NCBI GenBank assembly: GCA_002420105.1
Contig: DIHJ01000019.1
Location: 24,513-42,989, forward strand
Source of the DNA: Nitrospira sp. UBA5699
GTDB taxonomy: Bacteria; Nitrospirota; Nitrospiria; Nitrospirales; Nitrospiraceae
Length of the DNA stretch: 18,477 nt
Reading direction: 5' to 3'
In this document: positions 8,501 to 15,700 of the stretch, piece by piece
How the letters are laid out: each line of letters begins with the position of its first letter
How positions within the stretch are numbered: position 1 is the first letter of the stretch
Program-made: the position numbers and the translations under genes
The notes under the pieces: generated by a model
The model's database searches: none
Told to the model about the DNA's origin: nothing
The model's input: only the letters and a program-made list of their open reading frames with translations

Positions 8501-8746
8501 GGTGATCCGGCCGCTGTTCAGATGGCGGCGATATTCGTGGACAGGCAGGTAGCCGCGCCCTCCGAACAGTTGGCGGCCATATTGAACGGCCTGTTCGAAG
8601 GGGAGCGTTTCGAGCCCATGGAGCGGATTATGGTGGATGAAGGTCCGCATGGGCCAATACTGGGAGACGACTTCCCCCGCCAGCTGCACGTAGGAGCGCA
8701 ACTCCATCCGTTGCGCGTCGCTGAACCGTTCCCTTGTGGCGCTCAT
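5471..8746 (-). CDS. dabA: inorganic carbon transporter subunit DabA (DUF2309/UPF0753)
   Basis: The 1091-residue protein is the cytoplasmic, carbonic-anhydrase-like subunit of the DAB inorganic-carbon pump, thought to convert CO2 to bicarbonate in one direction, coupled to the membrane subunit DabB. All four residues of the zinc/active site described for Halothiobacillus DabA are recognisable: Cys484 and Asp486 in VVFCIDVRSE, His754 in FCAHGST, and Cys769 in LDCGACGGNHG. The His-to-Cys spacing of 15 is the same as in that protein. Other family landmarks are HHNPLHGLE near 38-46 and GNGGGINGD near 674. The ATG at 8746 follows GGTGGG and lies 11 nt beyond the dabB stop; a GTG at 8755 in the same frame is possible. 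The last 25 residues are encoded in the region that overlaps the PII-like gene in another frame, and this tail looks unlike the rest of the family. Confidence 0.95.
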   Translation of the reverse strand: MSATRERFSDAQRMELRSYVQLAGEVVSQYWPMRTFIHHNPLHGLETLPFEQAVQYGRQLFGGRGYLPVHEYRRHLNSGRITSEDLRAVLAPLAREAQVCFAGKRLSHLDIMTASLVHGVTEDTPEVREGGDVSLLENVRTWLRASGACSGDQPDPVPETPPAGITLSGWCDRTLATDLVGTINREMVKWCSAFLDEGEARWTMPHRDQTFYRAWKLSARFDVSLRLIGIRHAAALIGSLPDRPEDAVLEHLQQMKIPKAGWEQYLSSHLSALPGWTGYVKWRSQQNNHPWQQSFPIDLVKYLAVRLFYERHLVEDACRTHLGIVGEEGAIREYEKRYPHAHRVRQEWTAGRLDPAFSNRIRQLAGSHDHDAWNKVGLEHAETTHARRLDDRVDLAARRLFRLAKGLGLDPAEINATPPTDASLLLGWLEESSEDRQGPVWLEAFEAHHRRHVLDELISNAPAADRAPTEREPLSRPLAQVVFCIDVRSEIYRRHLEHRGGYETLGLAGFFGVPLDYQPFNAHQTVAHCPVLLRPKNQVREIPRSYHGALAERHRQAEHLSRAAHELLHDLKENVVTPYVMVEAIGWLFGLPLFGKTLLPVWYERISRLMTHWFKPALATTLTVEKLPREEAEEMVASEQLAVIREVVRQRFGLTGAALNSSLLDKIRKKSIGNGGGINGDVAHALGLTPEAEAAFYEELRDRYRISLRGISSHLERLTHTGFSVAEQAYFVEAALRLMGLTSNFSRVVLFCAHGSTSQNNPYESALDCGACGGNHGLPNARTIAAMANKAAVRSLLQERGITIPADTHFFAAEHDTTTDRVRFVDLEDVPTTHRKDLQRLLTDLDHASDQAAMERAAALAGPACADPSAARRSALRRSQDWAEVRPEWGLSRNSVLIIGRRTLTQRINLRGRSFLHSYDPQQDQTGKLIETIMTAPLVVAQWINMEHYFSTVDNEVYGSGSKVYHNVVGRLGVMTGFWSDLRLGLPAQTVLDGPRPYHEPMRLLAVIEAPRERIQGVIDRHPLLDQLFNLGWVTLVALDSNDRLCYRYDRGKGWKRTSQEQGGRTHDWADVAPDEGNQDRRAGRPTEVCH
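5555..5562 (-). promoter_or_regulatory. strong Shine-Dalgarno of the PII-like gene
   Basis: AAGGAGGA on the minus strand, 7 nt before the ATG at 5547. It lies inside the dabA frame, so ribosomes can start the PII-like protein independently within the overlapping message. It decides the start of that gene. Confidence 0.8.
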
Positions 8747-8757
8747 GACACCCACCG

Positions 8758-10455
8758 TTACGGTAATGAGGTTGAAGGGCGAGGAGATGCGAGCCGGCGC
8801 TGTTTGAATGGACTCAGCGCACGCAACACGTCTTCCACATACAAACAGTTGAGAAACGCGACGTAGAGGCGGGTGTGCAGTTCTTCAAACCGACGGGGCA
8901 AGAGGAGGCTCACGCCGTGTGCGTTGCCGTATAACACGACCCACACCGCGACGACCATCAGCGTCGAAAGGAGGATCACGGCGTCGAACAGTCCTTGGTG
9001 CCAGGACGCCGCCTGAAAGTAGGCCACGGCTTGTCCGGGCGTCGGATACAGGAAGTGGGTGAACGATTCGCCGGCCCAGAGATACGTCAAGCCGATGAAG
9101 GCGAGGGCGGCTACCATCGTCGCCGAGATTTTCCAGGAGGCAACCGCATTCAGGCGATAGAGGCTGAAGATCGCTTGTGCAGAGGTGACCCAGGCGAAAA
9201 AGAGGAAGATCATGGTGCTCTGGGTTTCGAAGAGCGGGATGTTGACCGCACCGTGCGCCATCAGGAGGATCACGAGCGGAAGCACCAGCGTGATGCCCAA
9301 CCCGGTCGCCCAGGGCATGAGTGCGAAACCTGTGGCGGATGCCGCCTGGTGGGCCTCGGGAAGTTTGAACTCGGTCCTGGCTTTGTGGATGTGAGAGCCG
9401 GAGTTGAGGAATAGGGTCGCTTTGAACAGTCCGTGTGCGCACAAATGGAAGATGGCCAATGCGAAGGCGCCGAGGCCGCATTCCATGACCATGTAGCCCA
9501 TCTGTCCCATGGTGGAATAGACGAGTGTGCGTTTGATGCTGCTCTGCGTGAGCATGGTGGAGGCGCCGATCAGCGCCGTGAGCGCACCGACCACGAACAA
9601 GATGTAGAGCGCCGTCGGCGACGAGCCGTAGAGCGGAGCCAGGCGGTTCACGAGAAACCCGCCTGCGTTCACGATCCCGGCATGAAGCATGGCGGAGACC
9701 GGTGTGGGGGCTTCGATCGTGCCGGGCAGCCAAATATGAAAGGGAAACTGGGCGGACTTCGTCATGACCGAGAGGATCATGGCCGACGTGATAGCCGTGA
9801 CGGCCTGGATTTCCCACCATGTTCCTTTGCCGAAGACCGGCAGAGGCGTGCCGTCCTGTATCTTCGCGAACAGCGTGGTCAGGTCGAACGTCCCGAAGGC
9901 GGAATAGACCATGACGATGGCGCCAAGGAGGGCCGCATCGCCGAGTCCCTGCACGCGAAGCGTCGTGCGGCCGGCTTGGCGTGCCGCAGGGCTGGTTCTG
10001 TTGAATGCGAGCAGGGATCGGAGCAGCCACGTCACACCATGCCAGGCGAGAAACAGCCAGATGAGATGTCCGCTGGTGACCAGGACTAAGAGGACGAATG
10101 TCAGCAGACTCAGCGATCCCAAAAACCTCACAAACCCTTGATCGCTCTTCATGTACCGGCGTGAATAGACGTGAATCACGAGGCTGACACCTGTGATGAG
10201 GACCATCATCACCGCGGCGAGGCGGTCAACCAGAATCGTCGGGGCCAAGGGTTCCGGCACGCTCCGCAGCATCAGGCGGAGGGGTTCGAGTTGTGTCGTC
10301 TGGTACAGGGTGATTCCCGCGGCGATGACCGAGACGAAGAGCGCCCGGACTCCGATTGTCGCGACTCGCTCGCCGAGTGAGGAGCCAGACAGCGCAATGA
10401 AACCGCTTGCTAAAAGAGGGGCAACCATCGCGATGAGTGCTGGAAAGACATCCAT
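8758..10455 (-). CDS. dabB: inorganic carbon transporter membrane subunit DabB (NuoL/MrpA-like)
   Basis: The 565-residue protein is a polytopic membrane protein of the proton-conducting antiporter-like family (complex I NuoL, MrpA). Beside dabA it is the membrane subunit that powers inorganic-carbon uptake, probably with the cation gradient. Seen: many hydrophobic helices; the core motif TKSAQFPFHIWLPGTIEAP at 232-250 with Lys233 and Glu248; TPVSAMLHAG with His258; YSTMGQMGYM and HGLFKATLFLNSGS further on. The conserved helix-5 Glu of NuoL (WEGVG) is replaced by His139 in WHGVT. The ATG at 10455 has GGAGG 4 nt upstream; a longer frame to 10494 has no such site. The stop lies 11 nt before dabA, so the pair is an operon. 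A sigma-54-type promoter precedes the gene. Confidence 0.93.
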   Translation of the reverse strand: MDVFPALIAMVAPLLASGFIALSGSSLGERVATIGVRALFVSVIAAGITLYQTTQLEPLRLMLRSVPEPLAPTILVDRLAAVMMVLITGVSLVIHVYSRRYMKSDQGFVRFLGSLSLLTFVLLVLVTSGHLIWLFLAWHGVTWLLRSLLAFNRTSPAARQAGRTTLRVQGLGDAALLGAIVMVYSAFGTFDLTTLFAKIQDGTPLPVFGKGTWWEIQAVTAITSAMILSVMTKSAQFPFHIWLPGTIEAPTPVSAMLHAGIVNAGGFLVNRLAPLYGSSPTALYILFVVGALTALIGASTMLTQSSIKRTLVYSTMGQMGYMVMECGLGAFALAIFHLCAHGLFKATLFLNSGSHIHKARTEFKLPEAHQAASATGFALMPWATGLGITLVLPLVILLMAHGAVNIPLFETQSTMIFLFFAWVTSAQAIFSLYRLNAVASWKISATMVAALAFIGLTYLWAGESFTHFLYPTPGQAVAYFQAASWHQGLFDAVILLSTLMVVAVWVVLYGNAHGVSLLLPRRFEELHTRLYVAFLNCLYVEDVLRALSPFKQRRLASPRPSTSLP

Positions 10456-10459
10456 GTGA

Positions 10460-10464
10460 CCTCC
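10460..10464 (-). promoter_or_regulatory. Shine-Dalgarno of dabB
   Basis: GGAGG on the minus strand 4 nt before the ATG at 10455. It selects this start over the upstream in-frame start at 10494. Confidence 0.7.
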
Positions 10465-10489
10465 GTCGAGTGGCGGCGGCAAAGACATC

Positions 10490-10505
10490 AGCAAGAAGAG
10501 TACCG
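10490..10505 (-). promoter_or_regulatory. sigma-54 (-24/-12) promoter of the dab operon
   Basis: On the minus strand the 16 nt read CGGTACTCTTCTTGCT. Against the sigma-54 consensus TGGCACG-N4-TTGCW it has the invariant GG and GC with exact 10-nt spacing and matches 9 of the 12 specified positions. Transcription would start near 10479, giving a leader of about 24 nt that contains the dabB ribosome binding site. The operon encodes an NtrC-type sigma-54 activator. Between this promoter and the upstream dyads lies an AT-rich stretch with A5TT (10528-10534) and T5 (10544-10548) tracts, the place where DNA bending is usual in such promoters. Confidence 0.6.
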
Positions 10506-10599
10506 ACTGACGATCCGTCGAATCGGGAAAAATTGAGCGAATCTTTTTCTAGTAGAGCAGGCGGGAGAGCGCCGGCGCAAGGGTCAACTGGAGGGTGTG

Positions 10600-10613
10600 T
10601 GTGCACGCGCACA
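10600..10613. promoter_or_regulatory. candidate activator dyad 2 upstream of dabB
   Basis: TGTGC-N4-GCACA, arms fully paired. Its centre is about 127 nt upstream of the predicted start of dabB transcription and 18 bp from the neighbouring dyad. That position suits an enhancer site for an NtrC-family activator. Confidence 0.4.
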
Positions 10614-10616
10614 TAC

Positions 10617-10632
10617 CGTGCGTATATGCACG
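10617..10632. promoter_or_regulatory. candidate activator dyad 1 upstream of dabB
   Basis: CGTGC-N6-GCACG with centre GTATAT. Its centre is about 145 nt upstream of the predicted dabB transcription start. Arms and spacing are identical to the dyad at 1649-1664 at the other end of the gene block. Confidence 0.45.
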
Positions 10633-10641
10633 CAAGGCGTG

Positions 10642-11163
10642 TTACTCTTTCACCGTGACGGTCATCGTGATGGGTTCCAGCGGATTGTCGCGCTCGTCGC
10701 GGGGGACGCTGACGATCTTGTCCACCACGTCCATGCCGCGAAAGACCTCGCCGAAGACGGTGTAGGTCCGGTCCAGTCCGCTGTTGTCGTTTACGCTGAT
10801 GAAGAATTGCGACCCGCTGTCGTTGAAGTCGCGCGTGCTGTTGCTCTCGCGGGGGACCTTGGCCATGCCGATGGCGCCCCGTTTGTGCGGGCGATCGCTG
10901 GTTTCAGGGGTGAGGAAATAGCCGGGGCTGCCGGTGCCGTGCAGCGAACGCTCCGGGTTCTTGCTCAAGGGGTCGCCGCCCTGAATGATGAACCCCGGGA
11001 CGACGCGATGGAAGGTCGTCCCGTCGTAAAACCCCATCTTGACCAGGTTGATGAAGTTCTCCACATGGCGCGGGGCCGCGTCGGGGTAAAAGCGGATCTT
11101 GATCTCGCCGAGCCTGGTCATGATGGTGACGCGCGGATCGATCTTTTTGAATTCCATCGTCAT
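10642..11163 (-). CDS. cyclophilin-type peptidyl-prolyl cis-trans isomerase
   Basis: The 173-residue product is a compact single-domain cyclophilin, which speeds cis-trans isomerisation of proline peptide bonds during folding. Seen: NFINLVKMGFYDGTTFHRVV with catalytic Arg53, GFIIQGGDP with Gln61, GAIGMAK at 97-102, SGSQFFISV with Gln119 and Phe120, and TVFGEVFRGMDVVDKI near the end. No signal peptide or membrane segment is present from this start, so it is likely cytoplasmic. Homology begins at EFKKIDPRV, so the start is the ATG at 11163 (or 11157); a longer frame to 11292 runs through repeat DNA and is rejected. There is no clear ribosome binding site, and a strong hairpin ends 16 nt before the ATG. 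It lies between the MFS and dab genes with no evident functional tie. Confidence 0.92.
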   Translation of the reverse strand: MTMEFKKIDPRVTIMTRLGEIKIRFYPDAAPRHVENFINLVKMGFYDGTTFHRVVPGFIIQGGDPLSKNPERSLHGTGSPGYFLTPETSDRPHKRGAIGMAKVPRESNSTRDFNDSGSQFFISVNDNSGLDRTYTVFGEVFRGMDVVDKIVSVPRDERDNPLEPITMTVTVKE

Positions 11164-11178
11164 AGGCCATGAATGTAA

Positions 11179-11211
11179 CAAGGCGCTCCTGCGGGACGCA
11201 AGAGCGCCTTG
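11179..11211. terminator. strong hairpin between the MFS and isomerase genes
   Basis: CAAGGCGCTC (11179-11188) pairs perfectly with GAGCGCCTTG (11202-11211). Inside, after one C/A mismatch, TGCG pairs with CGCA around a 3-nt loop. Reading on the minus strand it follows the MFS stop by about 70 nt and is followed by TTACATT, a poor T-run. It could terminate MFS transcription, or be part of the adjacent repeat element. Confidence 0.5.
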
Positions 11212-11301
11212 CAATGGGGAATTTGGAATGTGAAATGCCGAACGGTCCGGCCGGGATTGATCGGTGTGAATTCCACATTCCTCATTCCACATTCCTCATT
11301 C
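11212..11301. repeat. palindromic element of 7-nt tandem repeats
   Basis: The right side (11270-11301) is ATTCC(A/T)C repeated four times plus ATTC, which is also two copies of a 14-nt unit. The left side (about 11212-11239) holds degenerate heptads of the opposite orientation (GGAATTT, GGAATGT, GAAATGC). Between them is a GC-rich core with the palindrome CCGGCCGG. The element, with the adjoining hairpin, fills the MFS-isomerase gap and supplies the last codons and stop of the MFS gene. Confidence 0.6.
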
Positions 11302-12571
11302 GTAGTCCTTCTCCCGGCTTGATCCACAGCCACAGGGACGCGCCGATCAACGCAATGACTCCCGCAGTGGCGAGAGCCGCGGGCCAGCCCCATTGCGCGG
11401 CGATCCAGGGGGTGAGTGCCGGCGAGATCGCTCCGCCGACGTTGGCGCCGGTGTTCATCAGGCCCGATAACGTTCCGGCGTGCGGTTTCGAAAGATCGGT
11501 AGTCGAAGCCCAGTAGGCGCCCACGGTGAAATACAGGCAGCCGGCGCCGACCGAGAGACTGGCGATGGCCAGGAACGGCGAGCCGACGACTCCACCGACC
11601 GCGATGGCGCAACCGGCAAGGACCATCCCCGTCATCCCCGCGGTCACCCGCCCGGCCGTAATGCCCCGTTTCGCGGCGAGACGATCCGTCACCCAACCGC
11701 CCAACGGGCAGCCGACCAGCATCGCCAGGAACGGCGTCGAGGCGTAGAGGCCGCCGCGCAGCACGTCGAAGCCCCTGACGTTCACGAGATACAGGTAGAA
11801 CCAGGACAAGTAGAGATAGGCGACATAGCCGAGGCAGCTGTAGCTCAGGACGAGCCACCAGACCGTCGGAGTGCTGCGCAGCGCGCCCCACGGCACGGCG
11901 AGGCGCGCGGGCTGATCGCCTTCCGGCCGGGTCGACTCGGACGGTCCGGTCCAGGGATGTTCCTGCGGATGGTTGCGTGCCAGCGTCCACCAGAGCAATC
12001 CCATGAGCAAGCCGATGACGGCCGACAGATAGAAGACCGTCTGCCATCCCCAGTTCACCATGACCCAGGCGGCGACCGGCGGCGTGACGGCGGAGCCGAG
12101 GCCGATGCCGCCGATCGCAATGCCGATTCCGATGCCGCGGGATTCCATCGGCATCCAGTTCGCGACGGCCCGATTGAACGAGGGGAGCGCGACCGCCTCC
12201 CCGACGCCCAGGGCGAATCGCACGAACATGAGCGCACCGACGATGCCGAGCAGGTCGGCCAGCGGAGAGACGGCGGCCATCGCGGTGAAGGCGGTGCAGA
12301 TCGACCACCAGCACAGAGCCGCGGTCAATACGCCCCTTGCCCCCCACCGGTCGGCCAGCCATCCGCCGGGAATCTGAAACAACGCGTACCCGGCGACGAA
12401 GGCCGAGAAGACCCATCCCATCTGCTGGTCGGTCAGGCCGAAGGCCGGCATCATATGGCGCGCGGTGACGGAGATATTGACGCGATCGATGTAGGTGACC
12501 ACGCTGGTGAGAAACAACAGTGCGAGGATCAGCCAGCGGACGGGGGTGGCGCGTAGGGTCTGTGTGATCAC
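11282..12571 (-). CDS. MFS transporter, anion:cation symporter (ACS) type
   Basis: The 429-residue protein has the usual 12-helix MFS layout. Features are YIDRVNISV at 27-35 in the first helix, typical of ACS transporters of organic anions such as sugar acids, and motif A as GWLADRWGARG at 70-80. A charged central loop lies near 200-225 (RNHPQEHPW...), and a second motif-A-like GGWVTDRLAAKRG occurs in the second half. The substrate cannot be read from sequence; hexuronates, galactonate, sulfonates or another small anion are options. The start is a GTG at 12571 without a visible ribosome binding site. The C-terminus (GLRMRNVE then stop) is encoded by the heptad repeat, so the original end of the gene may have been replaced. 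It diverges from the asmA gene across a 188-nt gap. Confidence 0.9.
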   Translation of the reverse strand: MITQTLRATPVRWLILALLFLTSVVTYIDRVNISVTARHMMPAFGLTDQQMGWVFSAFVAGYALFQIPGGWLADRWGARGVLTAALCWWSICTAFTAMAAVSPLADLLGIVGALMFVRFALGVGEAVALPSFNRAVANWMPMESRGIGIGIAIGGIGLGSAVTPPVAAWVMVNWGWQTVFYLSAVIGLLMGLLWWTLARNHPQEHPWTGPSESTRPEGDQPARLAVPWGALRSTPTVWWLVLSYSCLGYVAYLYLSWFYLYLVNVRGFDVLRGGLYASTPFLAMLVGCPLGGWVTDRLAAKRGITAGRVTAGMTGMVLAGCAIAVGGVVGSPFLAIASLSVGAGCLYFTVGAYWASTTDLSKPHAGTLSGLMNTGANVGGAISPALTPWIAAQWGWPAALATAGVIALIGASLWLWIKPGEGLRMRNVE

Positions 12572-12673
12572 GTCGGCGGATGCTCTGTGTGAGAACGCGC
12601 AGGTGCGGGATTATAGCGGGTCCCGCCGCGCATCACCAGGGGCACACCCGTCGAGCGTGAGGTAAAATTCCCT

Positions 12674-12687
12674 GTCCGTTCGCGGAC
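12674..12687 (+). other. small hairpin in the divergent intergenic region
   Basis: GTCCG-TTCG-CGGAC: a 5-bp stem with a TTCG tetraloop, 73 nt before the asmA start. The 188-nt region should hold promoters for both divergent genes. TAAGAT at 12715-12720 could be a -10 box for asmA, but I see no convincing -35 partner. Confidence 0.25.
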
Positions 12688-12759
12688 TTGCTGGCTTTCA
12701 ATCAGGTGATTCGGTAAGATGCCGGAAGAACGGCTTCGATCTACTCTTATGGAGCGAGA

Positions 12760-15700
12760 GTGTCGGGATTTCGTCTTGCGGTTGCCCTGATTGCCCTTCT
12801 GCTGATTGGCGGCGTCGCCTTCCTCTGGTTTTCTCCCTACCTGACCGGCGAAGACTATCTCAAGGATTTCTTCCTGCACCAGCTTGAGCAGAACCTCGGA
12901 CGCAAGATCGACGTGCATCGCATCAAGCTGGTGCTCTTTCCGAAAATCCGGCTGGAGTTGACCCAGGTGGCGATCCACGATCGCCACAGCGATGGAATCC
13001 TGCTCTCGGCCAAAAAACTCGACCTGGTCCTGCGGCTGGTTCCTCTGCTGCGGAAACAGGTCGTGGGAAAACGGTTGCTCATCGAAGAGCCGACGCTCAC
13101 CCTCCGGCGCGACCGGTCCGGCCATTGGAACGTCCTGGACCGGGAGAATCCGCTGCCCGCCAGCGACGACGAGGCGTTGCAGATGTTGAGCCGGATTTTC
13201 CGGATCAGGGAGGCCACGCTGGTCGACGGCACGGTCATCGTGATCGATGAAGCGAGGCCGGACGGGGTCCGGACCATGAAGCTGGAGTCCGTCGATGCGG
13301 CGCTGGTCATTCGCATGGAGCGCGGGCAGGCGGATCTCCGTGTTTCCGCCGCGCACAGCGGTGCGCAAGGGCTGTCGGCCGTGTCGCTCTCCGGCCAGTT
13401 CAAAAAGGCGGAGCAGCAGGCCCTGACGATGGAGGATCCGAAACACCTTACCCTGCCGCTTCAGTTCGACGGGCAGGTGGAGGCGGCGAACCTGGGCCTT
13501 CGGGAGGCGGCGGACTTTTTCGGCCCCCGCCCGGTTCCCGAGCTCCTGCAGGGCGCCGTCAATGCGCGCAGCGTGATCAAGATCATTCCGGGCGTGGCGG
13601 GATACGACGTCATCCTGTCGGACCTCTCCGCGAATCTCGAACAGCTGGCCGTGACCGGCAAGGCCAGTCTCTCCGGGCTCCTCACGCCGCAGCCGACGTT
13701 TGCGATCACGTTTTCGTCCTCCCCCGTCCAGATCAGCGAGTTGCTGACCAGGATTCCGCCCGCCTGGATCCATCCGCAGCTCCCGGGCGTCATCCAAGAT
13801 CGCCGGATCAACGGACGGGTCACGGTGGTCTCGGCCACGGTGACGGGATCCTACGCCGAGGGGCCCCAGCTGTCGGTCACCGGAGAATTTCAGGTGACGG
13901 AAGGGCAGGCCCTGATCGGCGAGAGCCATGTGCCGGCGAAGGATCTGGCCGCGACGGTGTTCGTCGAAGCCGGTCGTATCCGCGTCGCCGGGCTGAACGG
14001 GCTCTACGGGACGATTCACATGGCCGACAGCAAAGGGCTGATCTCTTTCCTGGACGCCGGCCCCTGGCTGGAAATGGAAATCGCCGGCACGATGGCCGCG
14101 GCGGATCTGCTCCAGTTCCTCTCCAAGACCGTCAAGTCCGAGCAGCTGTCCCGCGTGCTCGCGGCGTCGCGCGACGTGGAAGGGTCGGCCGCGCCGATCT
14201 TCCGTCTCGTCGGTCCGCTCAATCAGCCCGACGGCATCACGTTTGCCGGAGGAGAAATCAAGGCGCAACACGTCAGTCTGACGAATGCATTTCTGCCGGA
14301 ACGGCTCACGGGGCTGCAAGGCCGGTTCGTCCTGGCCGAAGGGGAGACGCAATTCGATCAGGTGACCGGGCATCTCGGCGACCTGACCGTGCAGGTCCAG
14401 GGCGGAATCACCGGCGGAGCGGGGAGCGTCTTCCGAGACGTCCTCGTGTCGGTGAGCGGCGATGCGATCCATCTGTCGCAGCTCCTGCCGGCGCAAACCA
14501 TTCCCCGCGGGATGATCGAAGGGATGGCCAGCGGTGCCGTGGCTCTGACCGGTTCCACCGGCGCGCCGCATCTGCGCGGCGAGCTGGTGCTGACGGAGGC
14601 GAAGGTCACGCTGCCCGGGATGATTGAGAAGCCGACCGGCGCGCCCGCGACGATTCTGTTCGAAGGGGATGTCGCCCAGGCCAAAGGCGTGACGTTGACC
14701 CGCGTAGAGATCGCGGTGCCGCCTCTCCGGCTGCCGGTCAAAGGAAAAATCCAGCTCGGAGACAGGTTCTCGATCGACGCCGCGCTTGCGACCGGGACGG
14801 TGTCCCTCTCGCGCGTGCCCGAATGGATCGCCAAGGGAGGATTCGAGGCGGGGAACCTGGAACTGTCGCTCGATGTGAAGGGCCGGGACCGTGATTGGCG
14901 GACGTGGAAAACGACGGGGTGGCTTGCGCTGAGCAACGGCTTGATGAACGCCAAGGGGACAGACGGTCCGATCCAGGATCTCTACGTTCGGCTCCTGCTG
15001 ACCCGCGATGCCGCGGAGCTCAAGCGGCTCGCCTTCCGCCTGGCGGACAGCGATATCGCGCTGGAGGGCACCATCCGCCATTGGACCACCAAGCCGGCGA
15101 TCACCGCCCGGATCGAGTCCAACAAGCTCGACATCGACCTGCTGATCCCCAAGGGCGAACGCGCCCCGATCCGTGATTTTCTCGAACTGCTGGCGGCGAC
15201 GAGCAAGGTCAGCGCGACGGCGTCCATCGCCAGGGGACACTACAAGCATCTCAAGTTCGGAGGGCTCTCCGCCCGCATCACGATCCAGGACGGCGTGCTC
15301 GACGTCGATCGCGTAGCGGGGCAGTCGACGAACGGGGACGTGGCGGGACGGATCGTCGTCCAGCTGCCGCGGGACGAACCGGCGGACGCGGAGATCTCGG
15401 TTCGCGCGACCGGGTTGCTGGTGGAGGACATGTTGAAGCTCGTCGGCGCGAAGGGCGGAGGGATCACCGGAGAAGCGCGGGTGACCGGCACGATCCGGGG
15501 TCACGGACGGAACCCTCACGGCGTCTATCCCTCCCTGAACGGCAAGGCCGATGTGCTGCTGGAAAACGGGCGCGTCTTCAAGTCGCAGGAACGCGCGATC
15601 TGGAAGATCATCAGCATTCTCAATCTGCCGGCCGTGCTGCAGGGCAAGGTCGATCTGGAAAAGGACGGGCTGCCCTACAACAAGATCACGGCCACGGTGA

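Larger units (their letters stand above)
10595..10634. other. alternating purine-pyrimidine tract (possible Z-DNA)
   Basis: Positions 10595-10616 (22 nt) and 10617-10634 (18 nt) each alternate strictly purine and pyrimidine, mostly GT/GC/AC steps, with one phase break between them. Such tracts can adopt left-handed DNA under negative supercoiling. The tract starts 8 nt past the isomerase stop codon and overlaps both candidate activator dyads. Confidence 0.55.

Noticed and set aside
8885..10030. 381-codon minus-strand frame inside dabB
   Set aside because: Out-of-frame shadow; lacks the hydrophobic helices seen in the true frame.
10581..10588. TTGACC on the minus strand as a sigma-70 -35 box for dabB
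   Set aside because: No acceptable -10 box lies 16-18 nt downstream, and the sigma-54 match is better and better placed.
11164..11292. N-terminal extension of the isomerase to 11292
   Set aside because: The added residues are translated from the repeat element and hairpin.
12568..15519. 983-codon open frame antisense to the asmA gene
   Set aside because: Its translation is Arg/Gly/Asp-rich low-quality sequence without domains. The plus-strand frame has clear AsmA signatures, and long antisense frames are common in GC-rich genes.
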